Positions 1 to 7,638 of a stretch of DNA of 64,000 nt are shown one piece after another. The notes beneath the pieces were generated by a model that was not told the origin of the DNA, did not search any database, and saw only the letters and a list, made by a program, of their open reading frames with translations. Each line of letters starts with the position of its first letter. Within the stretch, counting starts at the first letter, position 1. The position numbers were made by a program, and so were the translations under genes. The DNA is from Blautia sp. BIOML-A1 (GTDB taxonomy: Bacteria > Bacillota > Clostridia > Lachnospirales > Lachnospiraceae), in NCBI RefSeq assembly GCF_009883055.1, contig NZ_WWVR01000009.1:1-64000 (forward strand), read 5' to 3'.

Positions 1-13
1 TGGCAGCATAAAC

Positions 14-64
14 TGTCCGTATCCGGACAAGACAATAAGTAAGAAATATGCCCGTGTCCGGGCA
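14..64. promoter_or_regulatory. Pair of operator-like inverted repeats
   Basis: Two 16-bp inverted repeats of the same design lie 35 bp apart: TGTCCGTATCCGGACA at 14-29 and TGCCCGTGTCCGGGCA at 49-64. Each has 6-bp perfect arms around a 4-bp centre ending in TC. Two matched palindromes upstream of a gene fit a dimeric repressor such as a TetR- or MerR-type protein, but the regulator is not identified here. A small GGCTC-AGTA-GAGCC hairpin follows at 104-117. Confidence 0.5.
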
Positions 65-118
65 AAAAATCGCGGGGCACGCGAGGATAGCTTGTAGATA
101 CTTGGCTCAGTAGAGCCA

Positions 119-865
119 TTGAGCAAGAAGCCCCCACTTCAAAATCAGAGATTTAAGTGGTGGGAGCATGTCACTAAGGCCAATGAGTTGATGGTAAAGA
201 ATTCTCCGGCAGCTGCAGATAAGGAAATGCTTGAAAAAATAGCAGCTGCAAATGTAGGTCCTGGTATGGAATTTGACACTTCTGTTCTTACCGGTGATGT
301 TACAGAAAACTGGAAGACAATGCTGACAGAAATTCGGATAAAGATCATCAAAGAGGGCCAGAAATTCTCAAAAAAGCTTGGTCAGTGGGACTATTTTGGT
401 GAACCGATCGGAGATTTCAATACAGCATATGCTTATCGTGCACTGGTAGCACTTGCAGGGCTTGGCGCCAATACAGTTGAAGTTGCACTGTATCCAAAGA
501 TAGAGCAGGATGCGGATGGAAATCCTCTCACAGGAGAAAAATCATATCTGCTCCATTTCGAAAGCTATCCGCAGGTTCTTGAAGGGGGATTCTGGTCTGT
601 GACTGCATATGGAGACGATGATTTCCTGATTGATAATCCTATTGATCGTTACTGCATAAATGACCGTTCCGGTCTGAGAGCGAATGATGATGGTTCGGTT
701 GATATTATTCTGTCTGAAGATGCCCCAAAGGACACCGCAAACTGGCTTCCTGTAGGTGATGGCGGCTTCCATCTGTATATGCGTATCTATACGCCTGATA
801 TGGATGCCCTGGATACGTGGACGGCACCGACCATTACAGAGATTGATCCATCAAACGTGAACTAA
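119..865 (+). CDS. DUF1214 domain protein, apparently 5'-truncated
   Basis: The reading frame matches the C-terminal DUF1214 half of DUF1254/DUF1214 proteins: a GLGANTVEVALYP segment, LHFESYP, FWSVTAYGDDDFLIDNPIDRY and NWLPVGDGGFHLYMRIY. Members of this family are usually about 450 residues with an N-terminal DUF1254 domain; only about 250 residues are open here. The frame is closed upstream by TAG at 95-97. The TTG at 119 has no clear ribosome site, and an ATG at 190 is no better. The residues just before the TTG (GSVEPLS) still look like family sequence, so the 5' part was probably lost or replaced. Function of the family is unknown. It may be a pseudogene remnant, or a short expressed form driven from the operator-like repeats upstream. 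Confidence 0.55.
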   Translation: MSKKPPLQNQRFKWWEHVTKANELMVKNSPAAADKEMLEKIAAANVGPGMEFDTSVLTGDVTENWKTMLTEIRIKIIKEGQKFSKKLGQWDYFGEPIGDFNTAYAYRALVALAGLGANTVEVALYPKIEQDADGNPLTGEKSYLLHFESYPQVLEGGFWSVTAYGDDDFLIDNPIDRYCINDRSGLRANDDGSVDIILSEDAPKDTANWLPVGDGGFHLYMRIYTPDMDALDTWTAPTITEIDPSNVN

Positions 866-901
866 ATATTTCCACATTTATACAGAAAGGAAAGATAATA
901 T

Positions 902-1681
902 ATGAAAAATAAATTATGGAAAATAATGATCGTGAACAGTATCCTGATTTCTGCAATTACATTGTCAGGTACAACAACGGTAAGCGTTCAGGCAGAAGAA
1001 ACAGATATTTCAGCAGAAAGTGAAACGGATCAGCAGACCCTCTTTGACGATGCGGTTGAAGATGCAATGATCATTGACAAGGATGAAATCCTTCCCGTAG
1101 TAAGTCTGGAGGAGGGACAGCCATATGCTGTTTACGATCAAGAGGGCAGGATCCTTCTTTATACCTTCCATAAATATCCGGACAGTTATCCAGATGGTGC
1201 AGATGTAAAACTGGAATGGGGAAATGTATGGACATTTACAGGTGGAGAACTGGAAGAATGGTATCAGAAGAATAAAGAGGGTGTGACAGACTGGCAGGCA
1301 AGAATAAAAGAACTCATCGGTCTGCGTCCGGATAACGAATCGGAGTATTTTACGGCTATGTGGGTAAAACCGGAAGACGTTTTCCGCCCGGCGTATGTTT
1401 CAGATATCGGAACAACAGAAATGACAGATGCATTTTCGGATGAAGTCGATGAGGACTATAAAGAATGGTTTGATTCAAATATTATCTCCAGTTATTTTGA
1501 CGGGAAATATCCATGGACGAGACTGGGATATACATATGACTGGGCAGACAACGGCTCAGAATATGGACTCTCTGAATTTATCGTCAAAAAAGACAGCGAT
1601 GTAAAGGTGGCATATACTGTTGATCTGAAGGAGATGCTGAATAAACTGGACAATGATTCCTGGAATCCTGACGGACAGTAA
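902..1681 (+). CDS. Exported protein of unknown function
   Basis: A 259-residue protein with a clear Sec signal peptide: positively charged start (MKNKLWK), hydrophobic core to about residue 27 and a likely cut after VQA. There is no lipobox cysteine. The mature part is acidic and rich in aromatic residues (YPDSYPDGADVKLEWGNVWTF, WFDSNIISSYFDGKYPW) and has no family that I recognise. AAGGAAAG lies before the ATG, and the gene starts 36 bp after the DUF1214 gene, so the two are probably co-transcribed up to the terminator at 1735. Secreted or wall-associated location is inferred from the signal peptide only. Confidence 0.7.
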   Translation: MKNKLWKIMIVNSILISAITLSGTTTVSVQAEETDISAESETDQQTLFDDAVEDAMIIDKDEILPVVSLEEGQPYAVYDQEGRILLYTFHKYPDSYPDGADVKLEWGNVWTFTGGELEEWYQKNKEGVTDWQARIKELIGLRPDNESEYFTAMWVKPEDVFRPAYVSDIGTTEMTDAFSDEVDEDYKEWFDSNIISSYFDGKYPWTRLGYTYDWADNGSEYGLSEFIVKKDSDVKVAYTVDLKEMLNKLDNDSWNPDGQ

Positions 1682-1734
1682 ATAAAATGTCCATGCTGAG
1701 GAAAAGTACGGAAACAGTGTGAGATAGACAAAGA

Positions 1735-1763
1735 ACAGCCTGTAGAAATACAGGCTGTTTTTT
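1735..1763 (+). terminator. Rho-independent terminator
   Basis: A perfect 10-bp stem (ACAGCCTGTA / TACAGGCTGT) with a GAAA tetraloop is followed by six T residues. It ends the transcript of the exported-protein gene. Confidence 0.9.
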
Positions 1764-1810
1764 GTCGCCCAAAATATATGCAGAATCATCAAACCGAAAA
1801 GAAAGAGGCA

Positions 1811-2065
1811 TGTATATAACTGGCGGGGTAAGATTTAACGCAGATGCAGTAGGTGCATTTAAAATCCTGCAGACACACAGAAGAAATTGGATTGTATATG
1901 CTGGCTCTGGAGAGTATAATACTATACGGATGCCCTTTTGCAGAGAATCCGACTGATACAGAATGCGATGAAAGCGGAAAACTGATCATGGGAGCACTTC
2001 TTGATGCGGCAGACAGGCACTGGAAGATGGATATACAATGTGGCTGGGCAAGATTCTTATTCTAA
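1811..2065 (+). pseudogene. Possible degenerate gene, unassigned
   Basis: The 1682-2089 spacer contains the terminator above and then two short overlapping frames. One runs from an ATG at 1811 to a stop at 1956 (begins MYITGGVRFNADAVGAF). The other stays open to 2065 (contains ILYGCPFAENPTDTECDESG and HWKMDIQCGWARF). Joined by one frameshift near 1880-1900 they would give a protein of about 80 residues. A weak GAAAGAGG ribosome site precedes 1811. I do not recognise the product. This may be a remnant of a gene broken by a frameshift, or not coding at all. Confidence 0.25.
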
Positions 2066-2089
2066 AATATGAACTGTGGGGAAATCATG

Positions 2090-3058
2090 ATGAAGAAAAA
2101 ATTTATTAAGCTGTTTGCAATATTGTCGTTTGTCTTTTTGGGAGTGCTGGAGATGGGATGGCGCTTTTTTAACATGGTGGTCTGCTGTAAAAGAGGAGAG
2201 TACAAAAAGGAAAGAAAGAAATGGTTTGAGCTGTCTCATATCAGGGAGAATCATCCCCAGAACGGTTATGCCAGGGAATACAATGAGAGTAAGGCATGGT
2301 GCTTTGAGCAGAAGATGCAGGACTGTTATATCAAAAGTATCGATGGACTAAAGCTGCATGCATTATATCTGCCGGCAGAAGATGCAAAACGGATCGTTAT
2401 ATTAAGCCATGGATATCGTGGCAGCCGGTTTGGCACCCTGTCGTTTATGGCGAAATATCTGCATGAGCATCAGTGTGATGTTCTGTTTATAGAACATCGC
2501 TGCTGCGGTGACAGCGAGGGAAAATATATTACCTTTGGAGCAAAGGAACAATGGGATGTGCAGCAATGGGCAGTGTATGTATCTGAACGAAACAAAGAGA
2601 AGCTTCCGATTTATCTGTACGGACAGTCCATGGGTGCGGCTGCTGTACTGATGGCATCAGGACATATCCTCCCAGCGGAGGTAAAAGGCCTGATCGCGGA
2701 CTGTGGTTTTCAGTCTATGGAAGGGCAGATGCGTGATATGGCAGCTAACTGGTTCCACCTGCATCATATTCCACTGCTTCTGATGGAACTGGACTGGTTC
2801 TGTTCTCTTCTGGCAGGATTTCATATGAAAGATGCAGACACTACCGAAGCCATGAAAAAAAATACAAGACCGGTTCTCTTTTTCCATGGAGAGAAGGACA
2901 CCTATGTGTATCCGACTAACTCTTTTCAGAATTATATGCTCTGCAGGGCAGAGAAGGAACTGGTCATCATACCGGGAGCACGGCATCTGTGCAGTGCCTA
3001 TGCAGATCCGGAACTGTATCAGCACAAGATGATGGAATTTTTTGAGAAATACGATTAA
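2090..3058 (+). CDS. Membrane-anchored alpha/beta hydrolase
   Basis: A 322-residue serine hydrolase of the alpha/beta fold. The visible triad is Ser180 in GQSMG, Asp270 in HGEKDTYV and His299 in GARHL; HGYRG at about 108 forms the oxyanion region. Residues 6-22 are hydrophobic and would anchor it at the membrane, with the catalytic domain behind. ATG codons at 2087 and 2090 both follow GGGGA; 2090 has the better spacing. The substrate is not evident. It lies just before the acyl-transfer cluster (3299-6565) in the same direction but is separated from it by a long hairpin terminator, so a shared role is only a possibility. Confidence 0.8.
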   Translation: MKKKFIKLFAILSFVFLGVLEMGWRFFNMVVCCKRGEYKKERKKWFELSHIRENHPQNGYAREYNESKAWCFEQKMQDCYIKSIDGLKLHALYLPAEDAKRIVILSHGYRGSRFGTLSFMAKYLHEHQCDVLFIEHRCCGDSEGKYITFGAKEQWDVQQWAVYVSERNKEKLPIYLYGQSMGAAAVLMASGHILPAEVKGLIADCGFQSMEGQMRDMAANWFHLHHIPLLLMELDWFCSLLAGFHMKDADTTEAMKKNTRPVLFFHGEKDTYVYPTNSFQNYMLCRAEKELVIIPGARHLCSAYADPELYQHKMMEFFEKYD

Positions 3059-3075
3059 ACGGACATAAAGAATCC

Positions 3076-3164
3076 TGACCGGGATTTATCAGACATGGTA
3101 CATAACAGGGAATACACCTTGGAACTGTTATGTTAAATGCATGATAAGTCCCGGTCAATTTTTT
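3076..3164 (+). terminator. Long two-tier hairpin ending in a T run
   Basis: An outer stem of 16 pairs (TGACCGGGATTTATCA with TGATAAGTCCCGGTCA, one G-T pair) encloses an inner stem ACATAACAG / CTGTTATGT. The 3' side runs directly into TTTTTT (3159-3164). It should terminate transcription from the hydrolase gene. At almost 90 bp it is much larger than the other terminators in the window and may be a mobile palindrome that serves as a terminator. Confidence 0.75.
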
Positions 3165-3298
3165 GTAAAGTGTTCATTAAGTTCTGGGGGTACTGGTATT
3201 TCCTGAGAAGGTATGATATTTTTTCACCTGAAGAATATATACAATGTTTTCTGTCTCGGATAAAGAAGAAAAACGGGACAATGGAGGTTATCTATTAT

Positions 3299-4687
3299 AT
3301 GAGAAATTATTATCCTTTGACGGCAGCTCAGAAAATGCATCACAACTGGATCGTGGATTATGGTACACAGCAGGTATCTGGCGTCAGTGTTGTGGCTTCT
3401 GTACAGGCAGAACTGGATTTTGGATTATTAAAAAAATGTATTCAGATGGAAATGGAGCGTTCAGACTGTACCAGAGTCCGTTTTACGAAGCCGGATAAAG
3501 ATGGAAATGTAAAACAATATATAGAAAAACAGGATCCGCGTGATATCGAACTGAAGGATCTGTCTGGAATGGAAAGTCTGGCAAAGGCAGATGAGCTGAT
3601 GCAGCAGTGGGCATATGAAACATTTGACGGAGATAATATCCCGATGTGCGAATTTACCATGCTGAAGCTTCCGGAAGGATACAATGGTTTCTTTTTACAT
3701 ATGGATCACAGACTGATCGATTCCTGTGGGCTTGTAGTTATGATCGGAGATCTGTTCCAGTTATATACGCATTACAGATATGGAACGGCCTGCCCACAGG
3801 AACTGGTTGATTTTGAGACGGTTCTGAAAAAAGATCTTGCAAAAGCGGGCAATGAAAAGCGTTTTGCAAAAGATAAAAAATTCTGGGATGACCAGCTGGA
3901 TGAACTGGGCGAGCCGTTATATTCTGATATTCAGGGACCGTCCGTACTGGAGGAAGCAAGAAAGCGTCATGGGGATCCGAAGCTTCGTGCTTCTGATATT
4001 GAGATGAACGAGCTGTTTGTTGCAGTAAAGGATTATCATCTGGAACCGTATGCGACACAGAACCTGATGGATTTCTGTATGAATCATCAGCTTTCCATGA
4101 CGAATCTGCTTCTGCTTGGTATCCGTACTTATCTGTCAAAAGTAAATAACGGACAAGAAGATATTACGATTCAGAATTTTATATCCAGACGTTCTACCCA
4201 TGATGAATGGACTTCCGGGGGAAGCAGAACTATTATGTTTCCGTGCAGAACAGTGATCTCACCGGAGACAGATTTTCTCTCGGCAGCTTATGAAATCCAG
4301 AATATGCAGAATCGAATTTATATGCACAGCAATTACGATCCGGCACTTATCGTGGATGAGATGAGAAAGAGATATCATACACCGGAGCATACCAGCTATG
4401 AAAGCTGCTATCTTACCTATCAGCCAATGCCGGTGAAGGTGGAGAATGAAATGCTTGGAACCGTTCGCCAGCATGCCAAATGGTTTGCAAACGGTGCCGC
4501 AACCAAAAAAATGTATCTGACCGTATCTCACACTGAGGATGGCGGCATGAACTTCTCATATCATTATCAGACTGCTCATCTTGAGGAACATGACATGGAA
4601 CTGCTTTATTATTATATGATGCGTATTCTGTTTAAGGGAATTGCAGAGCCGGATATGAGCATCGGCGAGATCATGGAACAGGTATAA
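3299..4687 (+). CDS. Condensation-domain acyltransferase-like protein
   Basis: A stand-alone condensation-type protein of 462 residues. It opens with the C-domain signature YPLTAAQKMHH, and the active-site motif appears as DHRLIDS at 136-142, a variant of HHxxxDG that keeps the second His (137) and the Asp (141). Such proteins join an acyl or aminoacyl group held on a carrier protein to an amine or alcohol. ATG 3299 lies 11 nt after GGAGG (3283-3287); ATG 3281 is an alternative. The open frame continues upstream into the hairpin at 3076-3164, which I exclude. An acyl carrier protein gene follows by 25 bp and then an acyl-AMP ligase, making a minimal three-gene assembly line. The acceptor and product are unknown. 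Confidence 0.75.
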   Translation: MRNYYPLTAAQKMHHNWIVDYGTQQVSGVSVVASVQAELDFGLLKKCIQMEMERSDCTRVRFTKPDKDGNVKQYIEKQDPRDIELKDLSGMESLAKADELMQQWAYETFDGDNIPMCEFTMLKLPEGYNGFFLHMDHRLIDSCGLVVMIGDLFQLYTHYRYGTACPQELVDFETVLKKDLAKAGNEKRFAKDKKFWDDQLDELGEPLYSDIQGPSVLEEARKRHGDPKLRASDIEMNELFVAVKDYHLEPYATQNLMDFCMNHQLSMTNLLLLGIRTYLSKVNNGQEDITIQNFISRRSTHDEWTSGGSRTIMFPCRTVISPETDFLSAAYEIQNMQNRIYMHSNYDPALIVDEMRKRYHTPEHTSYESCYLTYQPMPVKVENEMLGTVRQHAKWFANGAATKKMYLTVSHTEDGGMNFSYHYQTAHLEEHDMELLYYYMMRILFKGIAEPDMSIGEIMEQV

Positions 4688-4712
4688 AAATCAAAAATCA
4701 GGAGGAAATGGA

Positions 4713-4943
4713 ATGAATCAGGAAATGGAATTTAAAAATATTGTAGCGCAGTACAGCAAAGTGAAACCGGAAGAGATGACAGGTGAGATGAGATTCCGTG
4801 AGGATCTGGGATTTACTTCTCTGGATTTCATGTCTTTTCTGGGTGAGCTTGAGGATACCTTTGACATTGAACTTGAGGAAACTGAAGTGACAAAAATTAC
4901 AACTCTTGAGGAGGCACTTAAGCTTCTTGAGGAGCTTCAGTAA
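4713..4943 (+). CDS. Acyl carrier protein
   Basis: A 76-residue acidic helical carrier protein. The phosphopantetheine site is Ser36 in LGFTSLDFM; the usual DSL is TSL here. The helix-3 region DTFDIELEETEVTKI and the ending TLEEALKLLEEL are typical. AGGAGGAAATGG precedes the ATG. It lies between the condensation-domain gene and the ligase gene, so it is most likely dedicated to that cluster and loaded by the ligase, not the housekeeping ACP of fatty-acid synthesis. Confidence 0.85.
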   Translation: MNQEMEFKNIVAQYSKVKPEEMTGEMRFREDLGFTSLDFMSFLGELEDTFDIELEETEVTKITTLEEALKLLEELQ

Positions 4944-4950
4944 GAATTAA

Positions 4951-4981
4951 GTTGTGTGTGAACGGAGCGAACAGAATTAAC
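4951..4981. repeat. Variant of dispersed palindromic repeat
   Basis: GTGAACGGAGCGAACAG in this spacer matches the core of the element at 50768-50794 (GTGAACGGAGTGAACAG) with one change. The outer arms are degraded. It lies between the ACP and ligase genes. Confidence 0.5.
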
Positions 4982-5020
4982 AGAATATCAGTCCACAGAA
5001 CAGAGAGGGAGGAGAAAGAT

Positions 5021-6565
5021 ATGCTGATCAGGAATATATTAGAAGAAAGTGTACAGAAATTTGGCGAAGTCAAGGCAGTAAAATGGCTTAACCGAAAAGA
5101 GGTTCTGGAGAGAAGTTACAGTGAAATGATGAAAAATGTGATTTCCACCAGAAAAGGACTTCTTGCAGAAGGTTTTGAGGGAAAGCATATTGCATTGATC
5201 GGAACCAGCTCTATAGAATGGATTGAAAGCTATCTGGGAATTATTACAGGATGTACTACAGCGGTGCCGCTGGATGCAGCACTCCCTTGTGAAGAACTGA
5301 TCGATCTAATAAACCGGTCCGATTCCGAAGCACTCTTTTTAAGTCTGAAACACAGACCGTATCTGGAAGCATTTCTTGCAAACTGTCCGAAACTTCAGAA
5401 AGTATGGATGCTCCAGGAAGAGGTGGAGGATGTACCGGCAGATACATATAGTATCAGCGAACTCAGAAATTCAGGAAAGAATGCAAAAGGAGATGCTTCC
5501 TGCCCGGATGCAGAAGATATTGCGACTATTATCTTTACTTCCGGAACGACAGGAAAGAGCAAAGGAGTTATGCTGACACAGAATAATCTGGCTTCCAATG
5601 TTGAGGCAGTCAAAATCACGGCAGAACCCGGAACAGCCATGCTCAGTGTACTTCCGATCCATCATGCATTCTGTCTTGTCATGGACTGGATGAAGGGCTT
5701 TTCTCAGGGGGCAACCCTCTGTATCAATGACTCCCTGCTTCATATGATCAGAAATATGAGCATCTTTAAACCGGATATCATGCTCATGGTTCCAATGATG
5801 ATTGAGACGATTTATAAGAGACTGGCAGCCGCTGATCCGGCAATTCCGAAGGCAGTTCTTGCAGAAAAAGTATTTGGCGGAAAACTGCACACGATTTTTA
5901 CTGGTGGGGCACATCTGGATCCTTACTATATTGACTGTTTTGCAGAGTACGGTATACAGATACTGGAAGGCTACGGTATGTCGGAATGCTCTCCGGTCAT
6001 CAGCAATAATACACAGGAAAACAATAAGCCGGGTTCCATCGGAAGACCTCTTGAGAATGTGGAAATCAGATTTGAGGATGGAGAGATTCTGGTAAAAGGT
6101 ACAAGCGTCATGAAGGGATATTATCAGATGCCTCATGAGACAGAGGAAACGCTGAAAGATGGCTGGCTGCATACCGGAGATAAGGGATATATGGATGAAG
6201 ATGGTTATCTTTTCATCAATGGCCGTGTGAAAAATCTGATTATTCTTTCCAATGGCGAAAATGTATCCCCGGAGGAAATCGAAAATAAGCTTGCATTGAA
6301 TCCGCTGGTGGGTGAAGCTATTGTAACAGGCGAAGACAACGGTCTTACAGCCCGTATTTATCCGGAACAGGCAGTTGTGGAGGCGAAGGAACTGGATGCT
6401 GAGATGATCCGGTCACAGCTTCAGGCATTTTTGGATGAATACAACAAAAATCAGCCGACTTACCGTCGCATTACAGGTCTGGTGATCCGGAAAAATCCAT
6501 TTATCCGCAATACGACAAAGAAGATCAGGAGACAGGATGTCCTGATCGACGAGCCGCAGGCATAA
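5021..6565 (+). CDS. Acyl-AMP ligase / acyl-ACP synthetase (AMP-binding family)
   Basis: An adenylate-forming enzyme of 514 residues. The P-loop-like motif TSGTTGKSKG, the EGYGMSECSP segment, the GWLHTGDKGY motif and NGRVKNLIILSNGENVSP are all visible, as is a C-terminal Lys in RNTTKKIRR. It should activate a carboxylic acid with ATP and load it onto the carrier protein encoded 78 bp upstream. ATG 5021 follows GGGAGGAG by 7 nt; the frame is open further upstream without a comparable site. Fatty acid is the likely substrate given the resemblance to long-chain acyl-CoA synthetases, but an aryl or amino acid cannot be excluded. The operon ends at the terminator just downstream. Confidence 0.8.
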   Translation: MLIRNILEESVQKFGEVKAVKWLNRKEVLERSYSEMMKNVISTRKGLLAEGFEGKHIALIGTSSIEWIESYLGIITGCTTAVPLDAALPCEELIDLINRSDSEALFLSLKHRPYLEAFLANCPKLQKVWMLQEEVEDVPADTYSISELRNSGKNAKGDASCPDAEDIATIIFTSGTTGKSKGVMLTQNNLASNVEAVKITAEPGTAMLSVLPIHHAFCLVMDWMKGFSQGATLCINDSLLHMIRNMSIFKPDIMLMVPMMIETIYKRLAAADPAIPKAVLAEKVFGGKLHTIFTGGAHLDPYYIDCFAEYGIQILEGYGMSECSPVISNNTQENNKPGSIGRPLENVEIRFEDGEILVKGTSVMKGYYQMPHETEETLKDGWLHTGDKGYMDEDGYLFINGRVKNLIILSNGENVSPEEIENKLALNPLVGEAIVTGEDNGLTARIYPEQAVVEAKELDAEMIRSQLQAFLDEYNKNQPTYRRITGLVIRKNPFIRNTTKKIRRQDVLIDEPQA

Positions 6566-6570
6566 TAAAA

Positions 6571-6604
6571 ACCCGTCTGAGTATTTTCGCTCAGACGGGT
6601 TTTT
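6571..6604. terminator. Bidirectional terminator
   Basis: An 11-bp perfect stem (ACCCGTCTGAG / CTCAGACGGGT) has A-rich sequence on the left and TTTTT on the right. It can end both the ligase transcript and the convergent TetR transcript. Confidence 0.9.
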
Positions 6605-6626
6605 ATTATGCCTGTATGCGGGGCAG

Positions 6627-7205
6627 TCAGGACAAAAGAGGCAGCATGCCTGCCAGGAAAATCTGAGTCAGAATTTCTGCAATGACTTCTGGTGCAAGAT
6701 TAAAATTATCCCGGGTCCATTTGTGAAGCACACCGATCGTGCTGCCGATCGCGCAGGTGATCACGTAAGATATTTCTTCTTTTGTGTGTTTGTCGGGGCT
6801 GGCACTGGAGGTGGTAGCGGTGACATAGTGATGAAGCATGGTCAGCATTTTTTCAAACAGATCATTCCCGTGAGGGGTGCTCAGAAGACCGGCAAGGAAG
6901 GGATTTTCCATTGTATAGCGACAGATCGTCAGAAAATAGGACTGACAGATATCGCGGTCATTTTCCGGATGAAATTTTTCCATTATAGAAAAAACATCAT
7001 GGATCGTCTTTTCCTCAACAGCAGATACAAGAGAGGGGATATCCTGATAATGATTATAAAAAGTACTTCTCGCGATACCAGCTGTTTTGGTGATATCGGA
7101 TACGGTGATCCGGTCAGGAGCTTTTTGCTTTATGAGTTTAAAAAAAGCACCCAGAATGGCTTCGTCTGCCACAGAATATCTTTCGTCAGAAACTGGATTT
7201 TGCAT
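6627..7205 (-). CDS. TetR family transcriptional regulator
   Basis: A 192-residue regulator. The N-terminal helix-turn-helix reads ITVSDITKTAGIARSTFYNHYQDI, typical of TetR proteins; the rest is a helical ligand-binding domain. The ATG at 7205 follows GGGAGGG by 8 nt on the minus strand; an upstream ATG eight codons earlier has no ribosome site. It is convergent with the condensation/ACP/ligase operon and divergent from the MetV-RnfC gene. By position it may control the acyl-transfer cluster, but no operator was identified with confidence. Confidence 0.85.
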   Translation of the reverse strand: MQNPVSDERYSVADEAILGAFFKLIKQKAPDRITVSDITKTAGIARSTFYNHYQDIPSLVSAVEEKTIHDVFSIMEKFHPENDRDICQSYFLTICRYTMENPFLAGLLSTPHGNDLFEKMLTMLHHYVTATTSSASPDKHTKEEISYVITCAIGSTIGVLHKWTRDNFNLAPEVIAEILTQIFLAGMLPLLS

Positions 7206-7638
7206 AGTTGATTCCCTCCCATATTTCATAAATATAGTAAAGCATAGCGTAACTGTGAGGGTACTGAATAGTTACAGTATAACACAAATCCGACAGTATA
7301 AGAACAAAAAATGGTATGTCAGGATGTCTGCTATGAAAGTTTGAGGCAAAAAAAATCCATCCCACCATTATGATAAAAAAATAACAATAATGATAAAAAA
7401 ATAACAGATTTTTTCAGCGTGCAGAACCGCTTTTTTATAAAAAAAGAGCTTATTTTTGATGAAAACATACAATAAGAACTGGATAAAATAAACGATTTGT
7501 GCTACATTTATATAGGATAGTAATTATAGAACCAGTTTATCGGATTTTTATTGTTTTTTTCTTAACAGTGCAGAGGGGAAAGAAGGATAGAAGCTGATAA
7601 GCATATAAGTTCAAATATTTCATAAGGAAGGTGAGCAA
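7206..7638. other. Divergent intergenic region
   Basis: This 433-bp AT-rich spacer contains no convincing gene. It carries a dispersed palindrome (7249-7275) and a direct repeat of TGATAAAAAAATAACA at 7371-7386 and 7391-7406. TTGTGC at 7498-7503 with AT-rich sequence about 17 nt downstream is a weak promoter candidate for the MetV-RnfC gene. The 130-nt stretch before the TTG start could be a leader, but I see no known riboswitch. Confidence 0.5.
7249..7275. repeat. Dispersed palindromic repeat, copy 1
   Basis: The arms GTAACT and AGTTAC flank a core containing GAGGGTACTG. The same core occurs inverted at 12454-12480 with 24 of 27 positions equal. It lies 44 bp upstream of the tetR start and may overlap its promoter. 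Confidence 0.7.

Noticed and set aside
3299..6565. Full non-ribosomal peptide synthetase
   Set aside because: The three proteins are single-domain and no modular enzyme, thioesterase domain or phosphopantetheinyl transferase is present.
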